DNA of 28,817 nt from DASQHM01 sp035632095 (GCA_035632095.1 DASQHM010000036.1:1-28817), one strand, 5' to 3'. Shown: positions 8,194 to 17,849, counted from the first letter of the stretch. Numbers and translations are program-made. The notes: generated by a model not told the origin, from the letters alone.

Positions 8194-8234
8194 CGCGGAC
8201 CAGGGTCTTGCTTTTTCGGGAAACTGGGCCGCGC
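8193..8234. terminator. Weak stem-loop between convergent genes
   Basis: GCGCGG at 8193-8198 can pair with CCGCGC at 8229-8234, with one mismatch and two more G:C pairs inside and a 24-base loop. It lies between the converging propeller and MarR genes, where a bidirectional terminator would be expected. No clear T tract follows the stem. Confidence 0.25.
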
Positions 8235-8236
8235 CG

Positions 8237-8725
8237 CTAGACGCGCTTGGACACGTGACTGTCCCACACGGTCTCGAGACGGCGCATGGTCGCGCAGGCG
8301 GCCTCGATCTCGGTGTTGCCGTTGCCTTCGAACAGAGCCGCCGCCTGGCGGTCGGCGGCTTCGGCGATGCGTTCGCAGAGATCGCGGCCTTTCTTCGAGG
8401 CGCGGATGATCGTCGAGCGCCGGTCGTGCTGGGAACGCTGTTGCTCGAGGTAGCCGCATTCCACCAGCCGCTTGAGGTTGTACGACGCATTTGAACCGAG
8501 GTAGTAGCCGCGGTCCATAAGTGCCCGCACATTGATCTCTTCGGCGCCGATGTTGCGCAACAACAGCGCTTGTACGGCGTTGATGTCTCCGATCGCGAGC
8601 CGCTCGAGATCGGTGCGCAAAACGTCGAGGTAACGCCGGTGCAGGCGCTCGATCAAATGCGTCAGCTCGTAATAGGCTTGTTCCACGTGACCTCCGCGGA
8701 GCCGAAGCGTTTGGCTGCGGCCCAT
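8237..8725 (-). CDS. MarR-family transcriptional regulator (LdtR-like)
   Basis: A 162-residue winged-helix protein. An N-terminal helix (YELTHLIERLHRRYLDVL) fits a dimerisation helix. The HTH is at about 49-90 (NAVQALLLRNIG, then GYYLGSNASYNLKRLVE as recognition helix), and the wing RSQHDRRSTIIR at about 97-108 carries the DxR signature of MarR. The GYYLGSN...YNLK recognition helix closely recalls LdtR of Liberibacter and rhizobia, which controls L,D-transpeptidase and motility genes. That likeness is from memory. It converges on the propeller gene and stands alone on the minus strand. The ATG at 8723-8725 has no strong Shine-Dalgarno sequence. A 5-bp dyad at 8789-8804 upstream could be its own operator. 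Confidence 0.8.
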   Translation of the reverse strand: MGRSQTLRLRGGHVEQAYYELTHLIERLHRRYLDVLRTDLERLAIGDINAVQALLLRNIGAEEINVRALMDRGYYLGSNASYNLKRLVECGYLEQQRSQHDRRSTIIRASKKGRDLCERIAEAADRQAAALFEGNGNTEIEAACATMRRLETVWDSHVSKRV

Positions 8726-8788
8726 TGCACTGCGATCGCGGGCGTGATCCCCGCCCGCACGACTTGCCGCGCATCATGCATGGAAAAA

Positions 8789-8804
8789 TTTACGAAACTG
8801 TAAA
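8789..8804. promoter_or_regulatory. Inverted repeat TTTAC-N6-GTAAA upstream of the MarR gene
   Basis: TTTAC at 8789-8793 and GTAAA at 8800-8804 are perfect 5-bp arms around GAAACT, 64 bases upstream of the minus-strand MarR start. MarR proteins commonly bind dyads near their own promoter. No binding data can be read from the sequence. Confidence 0.35.
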
Positions 8805-9009
8805 GCTAAGCCGTGAGATTTTTCGACCATTCCAGATTTGGCACAGCGAATCTCGTCCTTAGGCAATATTCATGCTTGGCAGCTCGTGAGATGCATAAAG
8901 CCATGCGGATAAATCGTCTGCCTCGGCTCCGACTTTGAGACGTCGCTATTGGTTGCCTTTAATAGTCCTTTTCTCTCAATCAGAGATTGCGGTCCCAATA
9001 CTCCGGTGT

Positions 9010-9027
9010 CACAATTTTAATATTGTG
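9010..9027. promoter_or_regulatory. Palindrome CACAAT-N6-ATTGTG
   Basis: CACAAT at 9010-9015 and ATTGTG at 9022-9027 are perfect arms around TTTAAT. It lies in the A+T-rich leader about 130 bases before the DUF2336 start and 6 bases before the CtrA-like box. It is a candidate operator for an unidentified regulator. Confidence 0.4.
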
Positions 9028-9032
9028 TAAAT

Positions 9033-9047
9033 CTAACTATGGTTTAA
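9033..9047. promoter_or_regulatory. CtrA-like box (CTAA-N7-TTAA)
   Basis: CTAA at 9033-9036 and TTAA at 9044-9047 are spaced by 7 bases. On the minus strand this reads TTAA-N7-TTAG, one mismatch from the CtrA consensus TTAA-N7-TTAA, with an ACCAT-like core. It precedes the DUF2336-kinase operon. The assignment rests on motif likeness only. Confidence 0.4.
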
Positions 9048-9155
9048 GATTCATCATTGAGCTTCAGGGTTAGCCGCGACATTGGGGGGTCCGGTGCAAG
9101 AGGCAGGAACCGACCTGGTACGACCGCCAGTTGCGCTTCCTTGCGGCCGCGTGCC

Positions 9156-10297
9156 ATGCCGCAATACCCGTTGAATCAACCCGACGATTTGATGGCGCTG
9201 GCCCGCAACCGGGCCGCCGACAGCCGTCGCCAATTGCTCGAAAACATGACCGACATGTTTCTGGCGACGGATACCAGACTGAGCGAGCGCGAGCGGACGT
9301 TGATGGAAGACATCCTCGTCAAGCTCGTCCACGAGATGGAGATGGAGGTGCGTCGCGACCTGGCGATTCGCCTCGCCCGCGCCGATGCCGCGCCGCACGA
9401 GCTGATCGTGCTCCTCGCCAACGACCAGATCGAAATCGCACGCCCGCTCCTCGACCAGAGCCGGCTGCTGCGCGACGCCGACTTGGTCGAAATCGTCAAG
9501 CTGAGGAGCCAGGAGCATCGGCTTGCCGTTGCGGCGCGCCAGGGCATCGGCGAAGCCGTCACTCAGGCGCTGATCGACTACGGCGACGACCAAACCATCG
9601 AGGCCCTGATCGCCAATCCAGACGCGATCCTGTCGCGGCACGCCGTCGAATACCTAGTCGAGGAGTCGCGCCGTATCGACCGGTTCCAGGAGCCGCTGCT
9701 GGCGCGCAGCGACCTTCCGGTCGATCTGGCCCATCGCATGTTCTGGTGGGTCTCGGCGAGCCTGCGGCAGGTCATTCTGACGCGGTTCCGGATCGAAGAA
9801 GCGCTGCTCGACGAGTTGCTAGAGGAAGCCGCCGTCGCCGCCGCCACGGTGTCCCCGCCCGTCACCGAAGCCGAGCGGCTGGCCATGAGCCTCGCCGAGC
9901 GCGACGGTATATCGGAACGCTTCGTGCTGCAGAATTTGCGCGCCGGCCACGTGCTCGCGGCGGTCGCCGGATTGGCGCGCCTGGCCGGTCTTGATCTCGC
10001 GGCGACCCGGCGCATCGTCTTCGATCCGGGCGGTGAAGCGCTGGCGGCTTGCGCCAAGTCGATCGGCATCTCGCGATCGGGCTTTGCCGCAATCTATCTG
10101 TTGACCCGCGAAGCCCACGACCGCTCGCAGGTGATCGAACCGGGGCGGGTCGAGACGATGATGAAATTGTTCGACAAGATCGAGGTCAAGCAGGCGCGCG
10201 CCATGTTGCGCCTGTGGACGCGCGATCCGGCATACAACGCCGCGATCGACGCGATCGCGAGTGCGCCGAGCGTCCGGCGCATCGCGATGGAGGGGGG

Positions 10298-10301
<4 letters not shown>
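9156..10301 (+). CDS. DUF2336 protein, paralogue 1
   Basis: A 381-residue, largely helical, cytoplasmic protein of the alphaproteobacterial DUF2336 family, whose biochemical function I do not know. Hallmarks are LSERERTLMEDIL (about 48-60), LLANDQIEIARPLL, and LLARSDLPVDLAHRMFWWVS (about 190-209), which match the second paralogue at 12012-13166 along the whole length. The frame is open from TTG at 9057, but I chose ATG at 9156 because the homology begins at about residue 11 (LMALAR) and the length then equals that of the paralogue (384). No strong ribosome site is seen before it. It overlaps the histidine kinase gene as ATGA, so the two are probably made together. A scaffold or regulatory partner of the kinase is an inference. 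Confidence 0.8.
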
Positions 10302-11923
<1,622 letters not shown>

Positions 11924-11973
11924 TTCGCCGGATTTTCAGGGCTTTCTAAAGGCGCCGCGACCGTCATTTCAGG

Positions 11974-11982
11974 GAATGTTAA
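11974..11982 (+). promoter_or_regulatory. GAATGTTAA motif upstream of DUF2336 paralogue 2
   Basis: The 9-mer GAATGTTAA, followed by C, repeats the motif at 5162-5170 and, inverted, at 5095-5103. The bases around it also agree with the 5153-5176 copy (CATTTCA before, GCTT after). It lies 29 bases before the GTG start of the second DUF2336 gene, in an 88-base gap. Confidence 0.45.
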
Positions 11983-12011
11983 CTCCGCTTAGGCATTGTA
12001 CCTGAGGGGAC

Positions 12012-13166
12012 GTGGCAAAACTGCTGACAAGGTCGCGGAGAATGCGGATCGAGAGTGCGGACGACGCCGAACGCCTGTTCGAGCTTGCGCGCCGCAAGTC
12101 CCAGGCCGGACGCGAAACACTTTACAAGAACATTTGGGATTTGTTCGAGAACCGCGGCGGCTCGCTCAGCGCCCGCGAGCGGGAACTCATGCGCGATATT
12201 CTGCGCCGCTTGAGCCGCGACGTCGAAATGTCGATCCGAACCAAGCTCGCCGAAAATCTGGCGCGAAATCCGAATGCGCCGAGCGAACTGGTCCACATGC
12301 TGGCCAACGACACGATCGAGGTTGCCTACCCAATCCTGATGGACAGCCGCGTGCTGCAGGATCTCGATCTGATCGAAGTCGTGCGCCACCAGACATTCCG
12401 CCATCAGCTTGCCGTCGCCATGCGCCGCAACATCGGCGAGCAGGTATCCCAGGTGCTTTGCGACACCGGAAATCCCGACGTCATATCCGCCCTGCTCAAC
12501 AATCACACGGCCAAGATCTCGACCGAGGTGATCAAGGAGCTGGCCGAGCAATCGCAGCACGCCCTGACCTACCAGGGGGCCCTGTTGCGCCGCCCGGATC
12601 TGCCGCCCGACGTGGCGCAGCGCATGTACGCCTGGGTTTCCGCGGCGCTGCGCAAATACATCGTCGACAACTATGAAGTGAACGTCGACGACATCGACGA
12701 TACGGTCGCCGAGGCGTTGGACGCGGCGACGCAGCAGAACGAACCGGCCGATCCGGAGCGCGGCGCACAGCGGCTGATCGACAAGCTGCACGAAGCGCGG
12801 GAGCTGACATCGGGCTTCCTGGTCAAGGCGCTGCGCCAGGGCGAGATCATGCTGTTCGAACTCGGCCTCGCCAAACTCTGCGGGCTGCGGCCGCTGCTGA
12901 TGCGCCGCATCATCTACGAACCGGGCGGCGAAGGCCTCGCCGTCGCCTGCCGCGCTATCGGCCTCGACCGGGCGGTCTTCCAAACGGTCTACAAGCTGAC
13001 GCGCCAGGCGCGCGGCTCCGAGGCGGACGTGCCGGACGAGGAAATGATCGAACTCAAGAACTACTTCGACGGCCTCAACCGCGCCGGGGCGAGCCTGGTG
13101 CTGCGCAAGTGGCAGCGCAATCCCGATTACCTCTATGCCCTGAAGCAGATCGGCATAAATCGCTGA
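12012..13166 (+). CDS. DUF2336 protein, paralogue 2
   Basis: A 384-residue helical protein of the same family as 9156-10301. Shared blocks include LSARERELMRDIL, LANDTIEVAYPIL, LLRRPDLPPDVAQRMYAWVS and, near the C-terminus, RRIIYEPGGEGLA against the paralogue's RRIVFDPGGEALA. It carries no catalytic signature that I recognise. The GTG start at 12012 is supported by GAGGGGAC just upstream. An 88-base gap with its own motif separates it from the kinase gene, so it may have its own promoter as well as read-through. The pair probably arose by duplication, with the kinase gene between them. The role is unknown; involvement in kinase signalling is inferred from the arrangement. Confidence 0.82.
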   Translation: MAKLLTRSRRMRIESADDAERLFELARRKSQAGRETLYKNIWDLFENRGGSLSARERELMRDILRRLSRDVEMSIRTKLAENLARNPNAPSELVHMLANDTIEVAYPILMDSRVLQDLDLIEVVRHQTFRHQLAVAMRRNIGEQVSQVLCDTGNPDVISALLNNHTAKISTEVIKELAEQSQHALTYQGALLRRPDLPPDVAQRMYAWVSAALRKYIVDNYEVNVDDIDDTVAEALDAATQQNEPADPERGAQRLIDKLHEARELTSGFLVKALRQGEIMLFELGLAKLCGLRPLLMRRIIYEPGGEGLAVACRAIGLDRAVFQTVYKLTRQARGSEADVPDEEMIELKNYFDGLNRAGASLVLRKWQRNPDYLYALKQIGINR

Positions 13167-13278
13167 TTTTCCTTCCGCCTCGGGCGACCTGAGCCGGCCG
13201 CCCCGCCGGGCGATTTCGCTTGCCGGGACAGTGGGCTTGCGCTTTGCTCAAGTGCGACCTATCTCAGCATCGATTGCC

Positions 13279-14268
13279 ATGATCGACCCCTTTGGCCGTC
13301 ATATCAGCTACTTGCGCGTCTCGGTGACGGACCGTTGTGATTTCCGCTGCATCTACTGCATGGCGGAAGACATGACGTTCCTGCCGAAGGCCGAGGTGCT
13401 CAGCCTCGAAGAGCTCGACCGGCTATGCAGCGCCTTCGTACGCAAGGGCGTGCGCAAGCTCAGGCTGACCGGCGGGGAGCCGCTGGTCCGCCGCAACGTC
13501 ATGAGCCTGGTGCGCAATCTCGGCCGTCACCTGGGCACCGGCGCCCTCCACGAACTCACGCTGACCACGAACGGCAGCCAGCTCGCGCGCTACGCCGAGG
13601 AACTGGTCGCCGCCGGCGTGCGTCGCATCAACGTCTCCGTCGATACGCTGGACGCGGAGAAATTCGCCAGGATCACGCGCTGGGGCAGGCTGCCGCAGGT
13701 GCTCGAAGGCATCGCGGCCGCCAAATCCGCCGGCCTCGCCATCAAGATCAACGCCGTGGCGCTGAAAGGCGTCAACGACGACGAATTCGATTCCCTCATC
13801 GCCTGGTGCGGCGAACACGGCCACGATTTGACGCTGATCGAAACCATGCCCATGGGCGACATCGACGGCGATCGCACGGAGCAATATCTGCCGCTTTCCG
13901 TCGTGCGCGCCGAACTGATGCGGCGCTGGACGCTCGAAGACACCGATTATCAGACCGGCGGCCCGGCGCGCTACGTGCGCGTGAAGGAGACCGGCGGGCG
14001 GCTTGGTTTCATCACGCCGCTCACCCACAATTTCTGCGAAAGCTGCAATCGCGTGCGCGTGACCTGCACCGGCACGCTTTACATGTGCCTTGGCCAGAAC
14101 GATGCCGCCGACTTGCGTGCCCCGCTTCGCGCCGCCCCGGACGATGGGTTGCTGGACGACGCCATCGATCGCGCCATCGAACGCAAGCCCAAGGGTCACG
14201 ACTTCGTTATCGACCGGCGCCACAAGCGCCCGGCCGTTGCACGTCATATGAGCGTGACCGGCGGCTGA
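13279..14268 (+). CDS. moaA: GTP 3',8-cyclase MoaA (molybdenum cofactor biosynthesis)
   Basis: A 329-residue radical SAM enzyme that makes 3',8-cyclo-GTP, the first step of molybdopterin synthesis. The N-terminal cluster motif is C20-x3-C24-x2-C27 (SVTDRCDFRCIYC), followed by the SAM-binding LTGGEPLVR at 63-71. The C-terminal cluster is C253-x2-C256-x13-C270 (NFCESCNRVRVTC...CLG), which binds GTP. The chain ends in the conserved GlyGly tail that activates the cyclase. The frame opens at GTG 13231, but I chose ATG 13279 because MoaA proteins begin close to the IDPFGRxIxYLRVSVTD block. No strong Shine-Dalgarno sequence separates the two options. The molybdopterin product is needed by the formate dehydrogenase at 21066-25537. 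Confidence 0.93.
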   Translation: MIDPFGRHISYLRVSVTDRCDFRCIYCMAEDMTFLPKAEVLSLEELDRLCSAFVRKGVRKLRLTGGEPLVRRNVMSLVRNLGRHLGTGALHELTLTTNGSQLARYAEELVAAGVRRINVSVDTLDAEKFARITRWGRLPQVLEGIAAAKSAGLAIKINAVALKGVNDDEFDSLIAWCGEHGHDLTLIETMPMGDIDGDRTEQYLPLSVVRAELMRRWTLEDTDYQTGGPARYVRVKETGGRLGFITPLTHNFCESCNRVRVTCTGTLYMCLGQNDAADLRAPLRAAPDDGLLDDAIDRAIERKPKGHDFVIDRRHKRPAVARHMSVTGG

Positions 14269-14283
14269 GCCGCCTCTTCGCCT

Positions 14284-14820
14284 CTACTCCAGTTTGATCT
14301 GGTGCGCGAAGGTCTCGCCGTCCGAAATCGTGACTTCGGTGAATCCGAGCAGCCGGGCCAGATCGAGGAAGGTGAAGATGTCCTCGACCTTCATTTGGCG
14401 AAACATGGTGCTGGTGCGCGCCACGGCGCTGAGCTGCGCCAGCACGCCCCTGGCCTGGTAGAGCGTGCGGAACCCGAAGTCGCCGAGCGACACGATAATG
14501 AGCTTTTCCGCCTCGCTGCCCTTGGCGAATATGGCGAAGGTCGGCGGGTAGGGCTTGGACAATTGCTGCTGGGTGAGGCCGGTGACGAACGCCAACCGGC
14601 TGGCTCGCGTCGCATCTGGCAACACGGTCGCCCGGGCCGTATAGACCTCGCGACTGGTCAATTCGGGATAGTAGTAGGTCTCCTGGTTTTGTTCCGAATT
14701 GATGACATCGGCCGTGCCAGCGGCGCGGGCAATGCCGGTAACGAGGGCAAATCCCAGCCCCGAGGCCACGACGACAGCCGCCGCCATCGTGGCCATCGAC
14801 GCCCCACCCAAGCCCCGCAT
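14284..14820 (-). CDS. Small exported protein of unknown function
   Basis: A 178-residue protein with an apparent signal peptide: a short basic start, the hydrophobic stretch MATMAAAVVVASGLGFALV and a probable cleavage after ARA-AG near residue 34. The mature part is mixed alpha/beta, with PPTFAIFAKGSEAEKLIIV, VEDIFTFLDLARLLGF and a C-terminal SDGETFAHQIKLE. From memory, proteins of this type in Bradyrhizobium and relatives are sometimes labelled molybdopterin-guanine dinucleotide biosynthesis protein A. This sequence lacks the MobA GGxSxRMG nucleotidyltransferase motif, so that name looks wrong. The start at 14818-14820 has GAGG 7 to 9 bases upstream; the longer frame to 15123 overlaps the NAD kinase gene on the other strand and is rejected. 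It converges on moaA with 15 bases between. Confidence 0.7.
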   Translation of the reverse strand: MRGLGGASMATMAAAVVVASGLGFALVTGIARAAGTADVINSEQNQETYYYPELTSREVYTARATVLPDATRASRLAFVTGLTQQQLSKPYPPTFAIFAKGSEAEKLIIVSLGDFGFRTLYQARGVLAQLSAVARTSTMFRQMKVEDIFTFLDLARLLGFTEVTISDGETFAHQIKLE

Positions 14821-14955
14821 TTTGCGACCTCTTTGGCAACCCCAATCGAGACTTATCATGGCTGCGGCATCCACATAGGGCAAGACTGCTGCGCGCTGGC
14901 GCATGAAACCGCCTGCGCTATACTCCGCCCCGCCATCCCCCGAGGCGTGAATCAG

Positions 14956-15723
14956 ATGACATTGGAACGGATCGCCGTAGTCGCCGACCACAACGAAGGC
15001 GCAGCCGCCGGCGAAAAAGAGCTCCTTTCGGAATATGGCGCCGTTCCGCCCGAGAACGCCGACGTCATCGTCGTCCTCGGCGGCGATGGCTTCATGCTGC
15101 GGACGATGCATCGCTACATGCACCTCGGCGCGCCGTTTTACGGAATGAACCGGGGCACCGTCGGATTTCTGCTCAACAAGTACAACCCCGAAAATCTGGC
15201 CGAGCGGTTGGGGCGGGCCGAGATCGCGACCTTAAGTCCGCTCAGGATGCGCGCGGTCGGCGATTCCGGATCGGAAATGACTGCCCTCGCCATAAACGAG
15301 GTGAGCCTTCTGCGTCAGACGCGCCAGGCCGCCAAGATCCGCATCAGCATCGACGACCGTGTCCGCCTGGAGGAGTTGAGTTGCGACGGCATCCTTGTGG
15401 CGACGCCGGCAGGCAGCACTGCCTATAACCTTTCCGCGCACGGGCCGATCCTGCCGCTCACGGCCAATGTCTTGGCGCTTACCCCCATCAGCGCGTTCCG
15501 GCCGCGCCGCTGGCGCGGCGCGCTCCTGCCGCGCAGCGCCAAAGTGAAGTTCACCATCCTCGACCACTACAAGCGCCCGGTCAGCGCCGTGGCCGACCAG
15601 GCGGAAGTCCGCGACGTGGTCGAAGTGAACATCGAGGAAGCGCGCGACATCAATCTTCGGCTCCTGTTCGACCCGGAGCACAACCTCGAGGAGCGAATTC
15701 TAAACGAGCAGTTCGTGCCGTGA
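14956..15723 (+). CDS. nadK: NAD kinase
   Basis: A 255-residue cytoplasmic enzyme that phosphorylates NAD+ to NADP+. The diagnostic GGDG is at 42-45 (VVLGGDGFMLRTMH), GMNRGTVGFL at 63-72 matches the NAD-binding loop, AINEVSL at about 113-119 carries the conserved NE, and DGILVATPAGSTAYNLSAHGPI carries the substrate-binding TPxGSTAY block. The length fits the short alphaproteobacterial form. The longer frame back to 14302 crosses the exported-protein gene and is a shadow. The start ATG at 14956 lies about 9 bases after GAGGCGT. It stands alone, divergent from the exported-protein gene across 135 bases. Confidence 0.93.
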   Translation: MTLERIAVVADHNEGAAAGEKELLSEYGAVPPENADVIVVLGGDGFMLRTMHRYMHLGAPFYGMNRGTVGFLLNKYNPENLAERLGRAEIATLSPLRMRAVGDSGSEMTALAINEVSLLRQTRQAAKIRISIDDRVRLEELSCDGILVATPAGSTAYNLSAHGPILPLTANVLALTPISAFRPRRWRGALLPRSAKVKFTILDHYKRPVSAVADQAEVRDVVEVNIEEARDINLRLLFDPEHNLEERILNEQFVP

Positions 15724-15777
15724 CCGAAATCCCCCACATGGACCGCCGCATCGAGCGGTGATAAACAGCAGCCGGCA

Positions 15778-16749
15778 ATGCCGCCAAGCGAGGATGCGAT
15801 GGAGTCCCCGGTTCCGGTCGAGCTTCTGCCGGTGGACATCGCCGCCTGGGCGGCCGGGAACACCGGCATACCGTATGCCACCACCTTGGACTCCGGACGT
15901 CCCGGCTCGCACGTTCTGGTCGCCGCGCTCACGCACGGCAACGAAGTCTGCGGCGCGCACGCGCTCAAGTTCCTGTTCGAGCGGGGCATCGTGCCGGAAC
16001 GAGGCCGGCTGACCCTTGTCTTCAACAACGTGGCGGCCTACGCGACCTTCGACCCAGCGAAACCGGCCGCATCGCGCTTTCTCGACGAGGATTTCAATCG
16101 CGTCTGGGACATGACCGTGCTTGACGGCCCGCGCACCAGCCGCGAGTTGGCGCGCGCGCGCGAGATCAGGCCTCTGGTGGACGCGGCCGATTTCCTGCTC
16201 GACATCCATTCCATGCAATCGGCGTCGCCGGCGCTCATGCTTTGCGGCGTTCAATCCAAGGGACGCGCGCTGGCGCGAAGCATCGGCTATCCGGCGTTCA
16301 TCGTGGCCGATACCGGACACGCGGCCGGCCGGCGCATGCGCGATTACAGCGATTTCGCCGACGATTCGCGCCCGCGCACCGCGCTGCTGGTGGAATGCGG
16401 CCAGCACTGGCAATCCGGAACCCGCGATGTGGCTGTCGCGACCATGCTGCGCTTTCTTGCCGCGGTGCGGACGATTTCCCGGGAGACCGCGAAACAACAT
16501 ATGCCGCCAGTATCCGAATTGGCGCAGCGGGTGGTCGAGGTGACCGAGGCTGTAACGATCAAGTCCGACCGGTTCGCCTTCGCGGCGCCTTACGTCGGCA
16601 TGGAGGTCATTGCCTCGGCCGGCACGGTCATCGGCACCGATGGCGATACGCCGGTCGCGACGCCCTACGACGATTGCGTCCTCATCATGCCGACACGGCG
16701 TCTGCAGCGCGGGCAGACCGCCGTCCGGCTCGGCCGATTCGCGGACTGA
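15778..16749 (+). CDS. Succinylglutamate desuccinylase / aspartoacylase family metallohydrolase
   Basis: A 323-residue zinc-dependent amidohydrolase of the AstE/AspA group (M14-type fold). THGNEVCG gives zinc ligands H53 and E56, LDIHSMQ gives H144, LDEDFNRVW at 102-110 matches the conserved DxNR substrate loop, and LLVECGQHW carries the catalytic glutamate. The C-terminal 80 residues form the beta-rich domain of the family. These enzymes remove acyl groups from N-acyl amino acids, or ester groups from related compounds; the substrate here is unknown. ATG at 15778 is the longest start, while ATG at 15799 has GAGGA 4 bases in front and may be the real one. The AbrB-family gene follows after 8 bases, suggesting that transporter and enzyme work together. 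Confidence 0.83.
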   Translation: MPPSEDAMESPVPVELLPVDIAAWAAGNTGIPYATTLDSGRPGSHVLVAALTHGNEVCGAHALKFLFERGIVPERGRLTLVFNNVAAYATFDPAKPAASRFLDEDFNRVWDMTVLDGPRTSRELARAREIRPLVDAADFLLDIHSMQSASPALMLCGVQSKGRALARSIGYPAFIVADTGHAAGRRMRDYSDFADDSRPRTALLVECGQHWQSGTRDVAVATMLRFLAAVRTISRETAKQHMPPVSELAQRVVEVTEAVTIKSDRFAFAAPYVGMEVIASAGTVIGTDGDTPVATPYDDCVLIMPTRRLQRGQTAVRLGRFAD

Positions 16750-16757
16750 CGGCGGCG

Positions 16758-17849
16758 ATGGGCGATGGTTCGGCGGACGGCGCCGGAAGCGGCCGGCGCC
16801 GCGTCAGCGTCGCCTTTACCCTTCTGGCCTTGGCGATCGGCGCCGCAGGCGGCGTGGTCTTCTACTACCTGCGCCTGCCGCTGCCCTGGATGCTGGGCTC
16901 CATGACCGCCACCACCGCCGCGGCTCTGGCGGGCGTGCATTTCACCATCGACCGGCGTTTGCGGGCGCTTTTCGTCACGGTGCTCGGCGTCCTGCTTGGC
17001 AGCGCCTTCACGCCGGCCGTGCTGGCGCATGCCGGGGATTGGACCATCGGTTTCGGGTTGCTGGCGGTATTTCTGCCCGCATCGAGTGCCGTGCTTTTCG
17101 TCTATTTCCGCCGCGTCGCCGGCATGGACGCCACCACCGCGTATTTCTCGTCCATGCCTGGCGGCCTGAACGACATGACCATCATCGGCGAGGCCATGGG
17201 CGGCGACATGGTTCGCATCGCGCTCGTGCATGCCACTCGCGTGCTCATCGTCGTTTCCGTGGTGCCGTTCTATTACCGCTATATGGCCGGCATATTCGCC
17301 GGCCGCGCCGCGGCGACGGCGGCGGCGGCACCGCTGCCGCTTGCCGATATCGCGACCCTGGTCGCCTGCGGGGCCGTCGGCTGGTTCGGGGCCCGGCTCG
17401 CCAAGCTGCCGGCGGCGCAACTCGTGGGTCCGCTAGTCCTGTCGGCCGCCGCCCATTTGCTCGGCGCCACGGCGTCCCGGCCACCGCCGGAGCTCGTCGC
17501 CATGTCCCAGATCGTCATCGGCGCCGCCGTCGGCAGCCGGTTCGCCGGCCTCACCTGGCGCCGCATCTCGCATACCATCGCGCTCGCGGTCGGCTCGACC
17601 GTGCTTCTGCTGCTGATGGCCTTTGCCGTGTCGCACGCCTTCGAAGGCCGCATCCCGATCCAATCGTCGGCCCTGATGCTGGCGCTATCGCCGGGCGGCT
17701 TGACCGAAATGTCGCTGGTTGCACTCGCGCTCGGCATCGACGTGGCCTTCGTCTCGAGCATGCACATCGCGCGCATCGCCATGGTCCTGTTGGTGGCGCC
17801 CTTGGTGTTTCGCCTCGGGCGCCGAGACAACGGCGGCGCGACCGGCTAG
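16758..17849 (+). CDS. AbrB-family membrane protein (putative transporter)
   Basis: A 363-residue polytopic inner-membrane protein with about ten hydrophobic segments. It shows the internal duplication of the AbrB (ammonia monooxygenase-associated) family: each half has a PGG motif, MPGGLNDMTIIGEAMGGD in the first half and SPGGLTEMSLVALALGID in the second. The family is thought to include small-molecule transporters, but substrates are poorly known; the name should not be read as evidence for an ammonia monooxygenase. The ATG at 16758 lies 8 bases after the stop of the aspartoacylase-like gene. The frame from 16242 is a shadow of that gene. The next gene starts 27 bases after its stop, so it may lead into the nitrile hydratase-like operon. 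Confidence 0.82.
   Translation: MGDGSADGAGSGRRRVSVAFTLLALAIGAAGGVVFYYLRLPLPWMLGSMTATTAAALAGVHFTIDRRLRALFVTVLGVLLGSAFTPAVLAHAGDWTIGFGLLAVFLPASSAVLFVYFRRVAGMDATTAYFSSMPGGLNDMTIIGEAMGGDMVRIALVHATRVLIVVSVVPFYYRYMAGIFAGRAAATAAAAPLPLADIATLVACGAVGWFGARLAKLPAAQLVGPLVLSAAAHLLGATASRPPPELVAMSQIVIGAAVGSRFAGLTWRRISHTIALAVGSTVLLLLMAFAVSHAFEGRIPIQSSALMLALSPGGLTEMSLVALALGIDVAFVSSMHIARIAMVLLVAPLVFRLGRRDNGGATG

Larger units (their letters stand above)
8726..9155. other. AT-rich 430-base intergenic region between divergent genes
   Basis: This stretch between the MarR gene and the first DUF2336 gene is clearly richer in A+T than its surroundings, especially 8780-9060. I see no convincing gene in it. It holds the dyad at 8789-8804, a palindrome at 9010-9027 and a CtrA-like box at 9033-9047, and must carry the promoters of both flanking genes. 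The frame starting with TTG at 9057 would extend the DUF2336 protein by 33 residues with no family support. Confidence 0.6.

Noticed and set aside
11979..11992. TTAA-N6-TTAG as a CtrA box
   Set aside because: The spacing is 6 instead of 7 bases, so it does not meet the CtrA consensus. I kept only the shared GAATGTTAA motif.
16242..16757. N-terminal extension of the AbrB-family frame
   Set aside because: The 172 extra residues overlap the aspartoacylase-like gene and are Arg-rich. The ATG at 16758, just after that gene's stop, gives a normal membrane-protein start.
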